Shown here in pieces: positions 1 through 11,513 of a stretch of 64,000 nt of DNA. The stretch is from Cordilura impudica (taxonomy: Eukaryota; Arthropoda; Insecta; Diptera; Scathophagidae). The notes under the pieces were generated by a model. That model was not told where the DNA came from, did no database searches, and worked only from the letters and a program-made list of their open reading frames with translations. Positions within the stretch are counted from its first letter, which is position 1. Each line of letters begins with the position of its first letter. The position numbers and the translations under genes were made by a program. The stretch lies in the NCBI GenBank assembly GCA_963682025.1, contig OY821520.1, forward strand, positions 237,098,364-237,162,363, read 5' to 3'.

Positions 1-477
1 GGATGGGTACGTTTAAATTCACGTAATCCTCAACAGCAGCCGAAAATTACGCCCAACTATTTTGCCCATCAGGAAGATATTGATGTTTTAGTAGAGGGCA
101 TCAAATTGGCCATAAATGTATCGAATACCCAAGCTTTTCAACGTTTCGGATCACGGCTGCATAACATACCTCTGCCGGGTTGTAGACATTTGGACTTTAA
201 TTCGGATGCCTATTGGGCTTGTTGCATAAAACAGTTCACTTTTACTATTTATCATCCGGCTGGCACTTGCAAAATGGGTCCTAGCTGGGACACTACCGCT
301 GTGGTGGATTCCCGTCTAAGGGTGTACGGAGTCTCGGGCTTACGTGTAGTGGATGCCAGTATTATGCCCACCATTGTAAATGGTAATCCCAATGCTCCGG
401 TTATTATGATTGGAGAAAAGGCTTCCGATATGATTAAAGAAGATTGGGGTTATAGGCCGCTACGCAAACAGGGCTGA
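1..477 (+). CDS. GMC oxidoreductase, C-terminal part (last exon, 5' end outside window)
   Basis: Frame 1 is open from the first base to TGA at 475-477, giving 158 codons with no start in view. This is the carboxyl end of a glucose-methanol-choline flavoprotein oxidoreductase (GMC_oxred_C). These enzymes bind FAD and oxidise alcohols or sugars, and insect members are often secreted. The conserved HPAGTCKMG block carries the active-site histidine (codon 253-255). The segment [17 protein letters not shown] follows, with the paired asparagine at codon 385-387, then the family's terminal ASDMIKEDW helix. The FAD-binding amino-terminal two thirds lie upstream. It belongs with the insect glucose-dehydrogenase-like cluster, but the paralogue cannot be assigned from this piece. 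No lesion is visible, so it is the only apparently intact host coding sequence here. Confidence 0.93.
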   Translation, partial: GWVRLNSRNPQQQPKITPNYFAHQEDIDVLVEGIKLAINVSNTQAFQRFGSRLHNIPLPGCRHLDFNSDAYWACCIKQFTFTIYHPAGTCKMGPSWDTTAVVDSRLRVYGVSGLRVVDASIMPTIVNGNPNAPVIMIGEKASDMIKEDWGYRPLRKQG

Positions 478-880
478 AATTCGTCAATGTTCTTTTTTCT
501 CAAAGTTCCGTTATTCTTAATTTAGGCTTCTATTATATCTAAAACTGTCTAGTCAATATTTCGTTATTAATTGCCTTTTGTATAAAACAAGAAAGAAAAA
601 CTTATTTATTATAAACTATTTATTTTCCTTTTGTATGTAAATACTTTCTTTAATTTTTTAATATAAATATATTAAGTTTGACCTTCAGATGATTAGCATC
701 TCTTAAATAGAAAAATAAAAAATAAACTATAGATTAAAAAAATACATATATAGTCGTATATATATAGTTTTCAGATGTAATTCTGGGGATACTTCTGTTA
801 TAATTATCAGGAGTCGCTTGAAATCTTATATTAGATTTTACACAGTATCAAATTCCGCACCTTCAAAGTATTTGAGACAA
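478..880 (+). other. 3' UTR and trailer of the GMC gene
   Basis: A+T-rich noncoding sequence follows the stop codon. AATAAA-type polyadenylation signals are visible at about 714-719 and 721-726, so transcript cleavage around 735-760 is plausible. I see no other gene here. Confidence 0.5.
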
Positions 881-889
881 AAATATTCC

Positions 890-1225
890 ATCTGCGGAAA
901 ATTTCCCGAAAACAATTTCCCAAATACAATTGCCTGAAAACAATTTCCCGAAAACAATTTCCCAAATACAATTGCCTGAAAACAATTGCCCGAAATTACA
1001 ATTTCCCGAAAACAATTTCCCGAAATTAGAATTTCCCGAAAACAATTTCCCGAAATTACAATTTCCCGAAATTACGATTTCCCGAAAAAAATTTCCCGAA
1101 ATTACAATTTCCCTATTTTTAGTTAACAACTTCCCATATATTCTTATTTCCCCCATAAAAAAAACTTGCTCCATATGATTTCTTGAAAAAACAATTTCCC
1201 GAGTATACGACTTCTCGAAAAAACA
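890..1225 (+). repeat. Left arm: AATTTCCCGAAAAC tandem repeats
   Basis: Irregular 10-20 bp units of the form AATTTCCCGAAA(A)C run from the TIR tip to about 1130 and fade out by 1225. Short ORFs on either strand here are only translations of the repeat. Confidence 0.85.
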
Positions 1226-1461
1226 ATTCCCCCACCCCACACCGCGCCCTTCCTCTTCCACCCTCCCTCGTCATCCTGACCTATTTATTGGAGTGTTATA
1301 CGCTTATTTTTTCATTGTGACTTTGAACATTTCGGTATTAAGACATCCCGACGGTTAACGCTCACTCCATCACATCCTGCCCATGCAGTAGCTGCTACGG
1401 AACCGTTACCATCTTGCATAGCGAAGTTTTTTAGTTATTTGGGTTGTAATACCCAGTTACT

Positions 1462-1809
1462 ATGCCACTAGAATTCCTGGATAGCGAAAAAGGTAAACCG
1501 AGGTTGCTTTTGAATGGTTTCTTGTATCATGACGACGGTCAGTCCGTTGATTGCGTTTATTGGCGTTGTATCCTTTATCGAGGAAAACATTGTACCGGTA
1601 GGGTCATAACAACGATACTATAAAAAAAGAGGCTCTTCACAATCACAGTGCCGAAGCGGCTTTCGTTGCTAAAGAAAAAATCGTTAATGAGCTGAAAGAT
1701 CTTGTCCGGACCACTACATCAAGTGGTCATGAGCTGATTGCTCGCGCTTCGGCCGGAATTTCTGATGCTATTGTTTCGGAAATGCCATCAACAAGCTCTT
1801 TGAAGAAAT
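1462..1809 (+). pseudogene. FLYWCH zinc-finger fragment, frameshifted (MULE-associated)
   Basis: From ATG 1462 the reading starts MPLEFLDSEKGKPRLL and continues through GFLYH, VYWRC and KHCTGRVI. It then hits a stop at 1618-1623. Moving to the next frame near 1606-1611 restores KKEALHNHSAEAAFV and an alpha-helical tail ending at TAG 1807-1809. Order and spacing give the FLYWCH zinc finger: hydrophobic start, GFxY, YWRC, second Cys, then HNH. The HNHSAEAA continuation resembles the N-terminal region of Phantom-type MULE transposases. No catalytic transposase domain follows, because the right repeat arm starts at the stop codon. An in-frame stop precedes the ATG. One missing base explains the shift, so I call it a relic. 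Confidence 0.78.
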
Positions 1810-2002
1810 AGTAATTTCGGGAAATTGTAGTTTCGGGAAATTGTGTTCGGGAAATTGTATTTCGGGAAATTGTAATTTCGGGAAATTGTGTTCGGGAAAT
1901 TGTAATTTCGGGAAATTGTCATTTCGGGAAATTGTGTTCGTGAAATTGCAATTTCGGGAAATTGTTTTCGGGAAATTGTTTTCGGGAAATTTTCCGCAAA
2001 TC
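1805..2002 (-). repeat. Right arm: inverted tandem repeats of the Foldback-like element
   Basis: Units TTCGGGAAATTGTAATTTCGGG and variants are the complement of the left arm. They run from the end of the FLYWCH relic to the terminal TTTTCCGCAAAT. Confidence 0.85.
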
Positions 2003-2011
2003 AAATATTCC

Positions 2012-4056
2012 GCACAACGCACTGGGGAATTTAATAGCACAGTCTTCACTTGGTATTTGCATAATAATATCAAATCGCACCAAACTTTGGATTGCACGGA
2101 ACAGAGTACCTTCTTTTGGATATTGGAAATAAGTTAATCCCAAATAGATGTGGCGAACACAGAAGTATCAAAATTTTAGAAGCACTGGGAACTCTGAGGC
2201 ACTTCCATATCCAATCACTTTATCTGAATTGAGAAACGCTAAACATATTTTAAAGGATCAAGAAAATAGAGACTATTCCAGGAGTCCTGAATAATGACGT
2301 ACACACGTTTTGGAGAACTTTTTCAAATTAAACTTCTCTTGGAGAACTGTTTCAAATTTAACTTCTCTTAAGCAGAAAGTCGAAACTAGTATTCACCTTC
2401 AGGTAATTCAATGATACGAATACAGGCGTAGAATTGCTCTTTAGGAAACAAGATTTGATCTTGGTCACAAAGGTATTCTAGGTATTATTTAAAAAAGGGG
2501 CAGCGGGAAATTCCTAATAAAGGGATCTGCTTCTACAGAAAAAAATCACTGCTTGTATCAGCGAGGCTAAATTAGTATTACAACTTTTCCAGTTGCCGAC
2601 ATAAAACTTATTTTTTAGAATTTCTGATTCCGCTGTCTGGGAAATTGTTGCAACTAAAAATACTTTTTTTTTTCGAATATTGGCTCGGATTCACTTATAC
2701 GGATATGGGCCTGTTAAGGTACCTTGTTCTAAAAGGAAAATATGAACTCATGATAAAGTCTAGCTGAAAAAAAGTCACTGAGGAAGTCTAGATTATAAGT
2801 AAAGGGCGACGGAGTTAAGATACCAGATGCCTATATCAATATTCAATTTTTCCGGATTCAAGGCACTTTAGGCATTTTGCATCTCACGGCTGATAAAGGT
2901 TTTAAACTATCATTCTGGTAAAATAAAGAACTTTATGGAGACATCATTGATGCAAAACATACTTAAAAGAGCGTGATTTGTTATTTCCACATTTCCTGCA
3001 ATCGATTTTGCGTTAAATTCTCTCCGATTATATCTATGATTTGTAACTAAAGTAGGTTTTATATAATTCTTATTACTGCCGGTATCTAAAGGGAATTTGA
3101 GAGTTTTTCCGTTCCTCGTTCTAACTTGAAAGTATAGTAGCGAGAAATTTATGACGGTATCTAGCTGAAATTAAGTCCCTGAGGAATTCTAGATTATAGG
3201 TAAGGGATGACGGATTAAGAGACCAGATGCCCATATTAATATTCAATTCTTCTGGATTCAAGATCCTTCAAGCACTTCACATCTCTAATTAATTCATTAT
3301 TTATTACTTTAGAAGGATGGTGTCACTTAACAGAGAAATTTGGCATACCAAAATTCATGTTTTTTCAACGATTGTTGGGTGGGCTTTAAGTCTTCCAAAT
3401 CCATACGCCTAGATCACTACTTAAATCTTCCACATTCAAAGGTTTTAAGTTCTCGTTTCAAGCTTTCTTGGAGCAACAAATTATGTTCAAGGTCACGGTG
3501 CCGATTCCTGTCCATCATTGTCTGACCTTCACTACCTCTTGATCAGTAAGCCCATTATCATATTCACTTATTAAGGACTTAAAGCAAGGAACGGCATTTC
3601 AAACTCAACTACTTAATTTCTGCTTGTCCTGAAATCCATCACTTACTTTTGACAGTCTCTTAGAGACATAACGTAAATTTAACAGACGGTATGGCGATAT
3701 TAGCTCAGATTCAATTTCTTTCGATTTAAATGATCGGTAGATTCAAAGAATATAAAAAACAATTGAATATATATATTTCGTGATCTGCAAACATAGGATT
3801 TCGAAGTTCTCTTGCACGCACAAATCAGTTCCAGGTCATAGGGCAACTCTAACTCTAAAACAATTGAATATATATTTTTCGTGATCTGCAAACATAGGAT
3901 TTCGAAGTTCTCTTGCACACACAAATCAGTTCCAGGTCATAGGGCAACTCTAACTGCAAAATAAAGATCATAACCAATAGGATGTTTGATATATAAGTTT
4001 CGATCGATTCAAAGACCAATCCACCGAAACTAATTTCTCCACTGTATTAAGACAGG
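2012..4056. other. Intergenic, with two internal duplications
   Basis: No convincing gene. A diverged duplication pairs about 2760-2890 with 3160-3287; both contain TAGCTGAAA..AAGTC, ACCAGATGCC and ATATTCAATT. A short repeat of GGAGAACT..TTTCAAAT lies at 2313-2368. Confidence 0.6.
3756..3957 (+). repeat. Tandem duplication, period about 101 bp
   Basis: Two nearly identical copies, each starting AAAACAATTGAATATATAT and ending with TAGGGCAACTCTAACT, lie side by side. This is a recent local duplication with no coding potential. Confidence 0.85.
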
Positions 4057-4168
4057 CGAGGGCGGATCAATAAGTTCGTGACTTTTCGAACTTCCCTCGT
4101 AGTTATATGAAATGCAATATTACTCCCATCAAGTACCGCCTGTTAATAGACTATTAATCCGTCCTCGT
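4057..4168 (+). mobile_element. Mariner-derived MITE (both TIRs, core deleted)
   Basis: CGAGGGCGGATCAATAAGT at the left is answered by ACTATTAATCCGTCCTCG then TA at the right, as imperfect terminal inverted repeats about 112 bp apart. The left 75 bp match the 5' end of the mariner copy at 62,275, including GTGACTTTTCGAA and CCTCGTAGTTATATGAAATG. The transposase region is gone. The right flank keeps the TA target; the left TA is mutated. Confidence 0.75.
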
Positions 4169-5544
4169 ATATGGTCGGTATAGAGGTAAAACTCATTGAC
4201 TACATTTTTTTCATTTTTACTTTTTTGTGCACATTTTACTCTATAATTATAAAGAAAAATTCATTAAATTCTTGTAGAGAAAGTTAGTAACAATAATGAT
4301 TGTATCAACACCAATTCTGAATCAAACGCAGATCTGTGGTGGATGTCAAGGGCAAAAAACTCTTTGAAAAGACTTTATATATTTTGTAAGCTAAAATTGG
4401 TAAATGTTATTACAAATTGATGTAAAAATCAGCAAAACTATTAAAAGAAAAATTAAACATTTAAAAAAATGCTCATAGTATTGAAAATTTTGTAAAATAT
4501 TAATTTAATTAATTCCGTATTTTTTTTTTTTTTTTAATTCAAAACGCATTATTTTGTGTTTAGTTTTGTAAAGAAATACACTTTTGTGCAAATTATGTGG
4601 TTTTTTGAGTTATTTTTTGTTTTATGTTTTACAAAGAAAAAAATTCACAATTACTCGATTATATGAAAAGTGTAGTTAAGGAGTTTTAACTCCATACCGA
4701 CGATGGATATAGTCGTGATTCTAAAATTTAACATTATAGGAAACAATTTAGTAATAGTTTTCATATAAAGAGTTAAATCTTTTTAAGCACATACATATTA
4801 GATATATTTAGCTAAAAACGCTTTGCATATGCTTTAAGGACACTTAAACTATTTTTGAGTCAGCTAAAATGATTTTGGGTACCATTTGGCCGGCCGCGAC
4901 GAACTAGAATTTAATACCTTCCCTTTTACAAATGCACAAAAATGTACAAATCCTAAATGGCAACTTAAAAGCAACCACAAAAAAGTTTCTAATATATAGA
5001 AATTTTATTTTTTCTTCCCAGCCTTAAAATAGGCTTTACAATTTAGTATAATATTTAAATTTTAAAAATAACAGCAAGATTTCTTCCAAACCAAAAACAA
5101 ACCAAAAACAAAACAGCTACAAAAGCTAAGTATGCATTGTAAAAATTACCAATTCAATCAGCCAGAAATTCAATTGTACCACCTCTTGCAACAACAAAAA
5201 ATCCACGCTAATTGCAAAATGTAATAATATCGTCAACAACAAAATAAATGAAATAAAAAATAAAATAAAACAATAAAATATTTGGAATAAAATAATTACT
5301 TAACCGCAATACTTATGATTCTGTTTGTCTTTCTTTCTAACTATAAATAAGTTTTTCCAATCTCATTAATATGCCACCGTGGAAAATATGTCAAAAAATT
5401 TGAAACTACAGGTGCGTCTACGCGTGAAAAAAGACACAACAAGAGTTGTTGAAATAATTGATAGGGTGGCACATACACATAACTGTCAACTTAGAGCTAT
5501 TAAATATAATACGCTTCCCTTTTAAGGAAATTTACATTTTACAG
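4169..5544. other. Intergenic, A+T-rich
   Basis: Nothing coding seen. A small GC patch at about 4888-4902 (GGCCGGCCGC) stands out in otherwise A+T-rich sequence. Poly-A and poly-T runs are common. Confidence 0.5.
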
Positions 5545-7915
5545 GCAATAAAACTTCTTTAGAGAACAGATACTTTTTAATAAAGGTACTTTTATTTTTT
5601 TTTTAATTACTATCTTAATGAAAAGCACTTTTTGTCCAAAAAAGTTACTATTTAAAACAAGGTATTTTTTAAAAGGTAATTTTTGTAACAAAAGGTATTT
5701 TTTTTAAATAAAAATAACAATAACATTTTGAATAAAAGGTATTTTTTTAATAAAAGGTACTTTTTTAATAGAAGATAAGTTACTTTTTAATAAAAGGTAA
5801 TTTTTAATATGATACTTTTTTAATAAAAGGTACTTTTCTCAAAAAAAAAATAAATTTTAAACAAAAATTACATTTTTAATAAAAGGTACTATTTAATAAG
5901 ACGTACTTTCTTCATTAAATGTACTTTTTTAATAAAAATGTATTTTTTTATAAGATGTACATTTTTATTCTAGGTACTTATTTAATAAAAACTACTTCTT
6001 TAATAAAATGTACATTTTTATTAATGACATTTTTTTTAAATAAAAATTAACTTTTGGAATAAAAAGGTCCTTTTTTAAATAAAATTGCTTTCGTTAAAGG
6101 TATTTTTTAAATAAAATGTACTTTTTTAATAAATGGTGCTTTTTTATTAAAATGAACTTTTTTAATAAAAGGTACTTTCTTAATAAAAGGTACTTTTTTA
6201 ATAAAAGGTAATTTTTTAATAAAAGGCACTTTTTTAATAAAAGGTACTTTTTTTTAATAAAAGGTACTTTTTTAATAAAAATTAACTTTTTGAATAAAAA
6301 GGTACTTTTTAAATGAAATTTCTTTCGTTAAATGTATTTTTTAAATAAAATGTACTTTTTTAATAAAATGAACTTTTTTAATAAAATGAACTTTTTTAAT
6401 AAAAGGTACTTTTTTAATAAAAGGTACTTTTTTAATAAAAGGTACTTTTTTAATAGAAGATATTTTTCGTTAAAGCCACTTTTTTTCAAAAAGTTACTTT
6501 TTAATAAAAAGTACTTTTTATTATGATACTTTTTTAATAAAAGGTACTTTTCTCAAAAAAATTAATTTTAAACAAAAATTACATTTTTAATAAAAGGTAC
6601 TTTTCTCAAAAAAATAAATTTTAAACAAAATTTACATTTTTAATAAAAGGTACTTTTTAATAAGACATACTTTCTTCATTAAATGTACTTTTTTAATAAA
6701 AAGGTATTTTTTTTATAAGATGTACTTTTTTAGTCAGAGGTACTTTTTTAATAAAAACTACTTCTTTAATGAAATGTACTTTGTTTATTAATTGTATTTT
6801 TTTATTAGAGGTACTTTTTTAATAAAAATTAACTTTTTGAATAAAAAGGTACTTTTTTAAATAAAATTTCTTTCGCTAAAGGTATTGTTTAAATAAAATG
6901 TACTTTTTTAATAAAAGGTCCTTTTTTTTATTAAAATTAACTTTTTTAATAAAAGGCTATTTTTTAATAAAATTTACTTTTTTAATAGGAGGTACTTTAA
7001 AAAAACACTTTTTTTAATAAAGGGTACTTTTTTAATATATGGCACTTCTAAATAAAAGGCACTTTTTTAATGAGAGGTGCTTTTTTAATAAAAGGTACTT
7101 TTTTAATAAAATGTACTTTTTTTAATAAAAGGTACTGTTTTAATAAAAGGTACTTTTTAATAAAAGGTACTTTTCTAATAAAAGGTACTGTTTTAATTGA
7201 AGATATTTTTCATTAAAGCCACTTTTTTAAAAAAGTTACTTTTTTAATAAAATGTACCTTTTTAATAAAAGGTACTTTTCTCAAAAAAAATAAATTTTAA
7301 ACAAAAATTACATTTTTAATAAAAGACGTACTTTCTTCATTAAATAATGTACTTTTTTAATAAAAAGGTATTTTTTATAAGTTGTATTTTTTTTAGTCAG
7401 AGGTACTTTTTTAATAAAAACTACTTCTTTAACAAAATGTACATTTTTATTAATGGTATTTTTTTTTTATTAAAGGTACTTTTTTAATAAAAAATTAACT
7501 ATTTAAATAAAAAGGTACTTTTTTTAAATAAAATTTCTTTCGTTAAGGTATTTTTTAAATAAAATGTACTTTTTTTAATAAAATGTACTTTTTTATTAAA
7601 ATGAGCTTTTTTAATAAAAGGTACTTTTTAATAAAAGGCTATTTTTTAATAAAAGGTACTTTTTTTTTAATAGGAGGTACTATAAAAAAAACACTTTTTT
7701 AATAAAAGGCACTTTTTTAATAAAAGGTATTTTTTTTATAAAATGTACTTTTTTAATAAAAGGTACTTTTTTAATAAAATGTACTTTTTTAATAAAAGGT
7801 ACTTTTCTAATAAAAGGTACCTTTTTAATAAAGGGTACTTTTTTAAGAAGACGTAATTTTTTCAATAAAACTAACTTTTTTAAGAAAGGGACTTTTTTAA
7901 TAAAGTTTTTAATTA
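5545..7915. repeat. GGTACTTTT minisatellite array, TAATAAAA subtype
   Basis: About 2.4 kb of degenerate 17-18 bp units of the form AAAAGGTACTTTTTTAAT. GGTAC recurs every 15-20 bp, with interspersed variants (ATGTAC, GGTATT, AATTAACTTTTTGAATAAAAA). Larger blocks are themselves repeated: the stretch with TCTCAAAAAAAATAAATTTTAAACAAAAA recurs near 5840, 6550, 6600 and 7270. ORFs inside are hexapeptide repeats translated from the 18-bp unit and are not genes. Confidence 0.9.
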
Positions 7916-8830
7916 ATTTAATTTTACCCCTCTAATTTGCGTGACTATAATAAATGCCAACCTAATATTAGCACGATATTTGCATAAGCAGCATATTATT
8001 TATTTCCGCTTCTTCGTACAACAACAATAGGAGCGATATTGAAAATGTACAGGGGGCCAGTCTTTATATCATAGTTTATTGTTCCGTATCTGATAAAAGT
8101 TTGGTATTATTACACAAAAATTATAACCAAAAATACAATCTTTACTGTCAAGTAGGTGTGTACTTTTAAAAGCAAAATATAATTTATGTTGACATTTACA
8201 AGTGTCATTAAACAAATTGAGAAAAAAAAATATATAATTAAAGTATACATAAAACTTAAAACAATTTTCAAAACAAAAAAAAAAAAAAGAGATTGGATAC
8301 TATTACATGAGTCTTATGAAGTAATTAGATAGATTTTTATTGATTTAATTTGAAATAATTAACTTTTATCATATTATAAGATAGAAGTAAATATAATCAA
8401 TTCAGCTTAGTAGTACCGACATCATAAATAATTTTACTTGTTTTGTTTACATGTCTTTAAGTTGTCATCTAGATGGGCGTATCCGGAAAAATGTCAACCA
8501 AGGAAAAAATTTTAAAGTTGATCAAAAATTGTTCTTGATTATATAGAATAATAGACTATATCTGTACTCTTACAAATACCATCATAAAGTATTTTTCTGG
8601 CGATCCATATTGCGAAAATCAGGACTTAAACTTCAGCAGCCTTACATTTTTAATATTTCACCAAAATACGCAAGTTTTTTGGCTGCTGTTAAACAAGCTT
8701 CATCCAAAACACGGCTGCTCCAGAAAAAGTTTCTTTTCTATTCATTTTCTGCAACTTTATAAAAGAAATGCTTTAAATGCTTTATTGAAACATACTAAAT
8801 AAAACTGTATAAAGTTACGTCCACGCTTTG
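7916..8830. other. Unique A+T-rich sequence upstream of the transposase relic
   Basis: No ORF or RNA gene recognised. It may include the 5' non-coding end of the element whose transposase relic starts at 9363, but I could not identify a terminal inverted repeat. Confidence 0.4.
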
Positions 8831-11513
8831 TAACGTCCGCAACGAAAAATAAGGGTTTTCATATACTATATAACGAAGAAATTAAAAATTTTTTGACACC
8901 ACATTAACATTTCAAACAGAACTAAAACTGTTTTTTAAAGTAGAAAAAAAAAATTCTAAAATATACAAAAGTATGTTTCATTTTTTAATATCAAATTTTG
9001 TTTTGTTTACACAAATCAATAATTAAAACCACATACATCAATAATTATAAATATATAAGGATTGAAGGGTTAAAGAAAATTAAAAAAAAAATAATTTGGG
9101 AACACATTAACAAAATTGCAATCTTTTCTATTTATCTTATCAATATTTCAATGTAATTTGGCAAAGAGAGCTCCGCTTATTTTACATCTTTCTTTAACAT
9201 CTGCTGGCACTAATGTTGACTGTCAAACGGTGCATTCTTCTCTTCAGATCTCTAAAAGAGTTATTGCAAATCTACGTGGACAGACGTATACGAGCCGATT
9301 TCTGTTTCAGATCATTTGAACTGCGTGAAAGACCAAAATTGCGATTAGTAAGTCGGGTAAAAATGAGTACAAGTACAGAAAGATCAAAAAAATTTCGAAT
9401 CAATTTCAGAAACGATATAAATAGCTTGCTGAAGCAAATATTAAAAGATGCTGGAAGAAAGCGAGCTTATCGGAAAAAAATTAAAGATATCAAGAAAGGC
9501 AACGCATCGCTTGAAAAAGAGATTAAAGCTAAGACCAAAAAATTAATGGCGAATTACAGAGAAAAACAAATTAGAGCAAAAAAAAAAAACAACGCTAGTC
9601 AGTCCCTATACATGCTGGTAGGCACTAAGCAAAGCTGTAAGAAAAGTTGAGCGCGTTTTGCCAAATGATATGGAAAAGAAATGTAAAGTCCTCAGTGTAC
9701 TTTATGAAAACTACTTTGGTAATAGAAAAGAAGCTGAACCTGAAGAGCAATTAGATGAGAAAACAAAACTGATTCACGACTTTTTTTTTATCGAGATGAC
9801 ATTTCCGTGCAAGCTGATCCCATAAATTACCAGTAGCTAAGCGATTTATGATAATGACGGTAAATCAGGCTTTTCAGCTGTTTCAAGCTGAGTATTGTGA
9901 TCAAAAAATTTCTCGAACGAAATTCCATGAGAATCGACCAACAATAGTGGAATTGTCTGATAAGTTGCCTCACAACATGTGTGTTTGTCAATACCATGCG
10001 AATTTTGGGTTTTTATTGGAAAGTTTGAACGAAAACATTGCTGTATTACCTTTGAACTTTGGTGACTTTTTACAAAAAGTTTGCTGCGATGTTGAAAATG
10101 AATTTTGCATGTCAAATGATTGCAATAACTGCACGAAAGACATTAAGAGATGCGCTTGTCCCTTTACTTTATAATAATGGCCTTCATTTGGTTACTAAAT
10201 GGAAGCAATGGAGAATAATAGAGAATCGTATGGTGTTAAGTTGTACCGAAGCCCTAGTGGCAGATTTAATTTTAGAATTGGAATCCCAACTACCGTCGTT
10301 CAAACTACATACTTTTGTTAAACGATCTCAACAAAAATACTTTGATGAAAAACGGAAAGCATTGGAGCCAACTGACCTGATTCTGCAAATTGACTTTGCC
10401 GAAAGTTACAGACTTATTTCTCAAAGTGAAATTCAGTCTGCTCATTTCAGCTATGCTCAAGTAACTATTTTCACTTGTGGAGCATGGCTACATGGCGGCA
10501 CTAAATCATTTGCCATTATAAGTGATCAGCTAACACGCAATAAGTACGATGTTTACTGCTTTTTATCAATACTTATTCAAAATATTCAAAATATTCAAAA
10601 GCATCATTCAATATCTAAAATCAGTGTGTTTTCCGATGGATGCGGTAGTCAGTTTAAAAACAAATTTATTTTACGTTGGGTTCCACAATTTAAGAATGAA
10701 TTTGGTGGTAACCATTTTAAGTGGAATTTCTTCGCTACTTCTCATGGCAAAGGTGCTGTAGACGGAGTAGGTGCTATCGTGAAATGTAAAGTTTGGCAGT
10801 TAGTAAGAGCTCAAAATCTTATTTTGAAGGATGCACACGATTTTTACAGACTGGCCAAAAGTAATATCGATAGGGTTAAACTAATATACGTTACAGCAAA
10901 CGATACAAAAACCACAACTCAATATCTAGGTGAGAAATTGCTATATATAAAAAAATTTTACTGGCGTAAAAACCCATCACCACTTTTCTTAGCTTAATGA
11001 AAATTTTATTGAAATGGCACGCACTGCATTATCTCCTAAACATAAATACAAATTTAAAAAAGAAAAATAAAATTTATATTTTTGAAAATAAACACAAAAA
11101 TATTTTTTTTTATTTATATGAGTATTACAGTGGTCAAATATGTAACGTCCGCAACAAATGTAAGACAAAATTGTGAATAACCTAACAAATATTGTTTCGC
11201 CTCGAAAGTGGGTTTGATATGCTTCCTCTTTTTTTAATGTATTTGGAGTTTTTTTTTTTTTTTTTTTTGTTTATACTGTAAAATTCGCTAAAATTTATGA
11301 AAATGTGCATTGAACTCCACAACGACTTCTGTATTGTGTAACGTCCGCAACGGCAATTTAAGTACAATTATATCGTAACTGATAAAATTCAAAATATATT
11401 TGTAACTGCCATGTGGAACTACTCTCAAAGACCAACGTACCACCGTAGATTACTTAAGAATATAACGCCCAGAGCGCCAACAGTATTCAAAATTATGCGT
11501 AATGTCCGCAACG
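8831..11513 (+). repeat. Four copies of the motif TAACGTCCGCAACG flanking a transposase relic
   Basis: TAACGTCCGCAACG or a one-base variant occurs at 8831-8844, 11143-11155, 11339-11352 and 11500-11513, always on the plus strand. A half copy (TTACGTCC) lies just before the first. One copy sits before the transposase relic and three after, at about 160-200 bp spacing. By inference these could be subterminal protein-binding repeats of that transposon. Confidence 0.6.
9363..10997 (+). pseudogene. DDE-like transposase relic, unnamed family
   Basis: A protein broken by frameshifts near 9620, 9785 and 10,140 and by stops near 9835. In order: a basic coiled coil from MSTSTERSKK (9363); AVRKVERVLP; YRDDISVQADP; NQAFQLFQAEYC; NMCVCQYHANFGFLLE; a Cys-rich stretch; then an uninterrupted carboxyl part (about 10,165-10,997). 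That part contains IDFAESYRLIS, FAIISDQLTRN, FSDGCGSQFKN and FFATSHGKGAVDG. The aspartates at 10,392 (DFAE) and 10,635 (SDG) are good candidates for the first two catalytic residues of an RNase-H-fold transposase. The third acidic residue is not certain; the D of AVDG is one candidate. The relic at 18,600-19,300 shows the same domain order. I do not know a name for this family. Confidence 0.72.

Larger units (their letters stand above)
890..2002. mobile_element. Foldback/Phantom-like (MULE superfamily) element with tandem-repeat TIRs
   Basis: Two inverted arms built from the short unit AATTTCCCGAAAAC (left) and its complement (right) enclose a unique core. The outer ends match as ATCTGCGGAAAATTTCCC (left) and ATTTGCGGAAAATTTCCC (reverse complement of right). 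The same 9-mer, AAATATTCC, flanks both sides (881-889 and 2003-2011), which fits a target-site duplication. Inverted arms made of tandem repeats with a 9-bp duplication are hallmarks of Drosophila Foldback elements. Their NOF relatives belong to the Phantom branch of Mutator-like transposons, which often carry FLYWCH domains, and the core here holds a FLYWCH remnant. The exact right end is uncertain by one base. The copy looks non-autonomous and dead. Confidence 0.72.

Noticed and set aside
4884..4904. GC patch GGCCGGCCGC as a possible cloning-site contaminant
   Set aside because: Short, with native-looking flanks on both sides and no vector sequence.
6332..6526. ORF encoding repeated FFNKxY hexapeptides
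   Set aside because: It is an 18-bp minisatellite unit read in frame, with a similar ORF (7680-7865) on the other strand of the same array.
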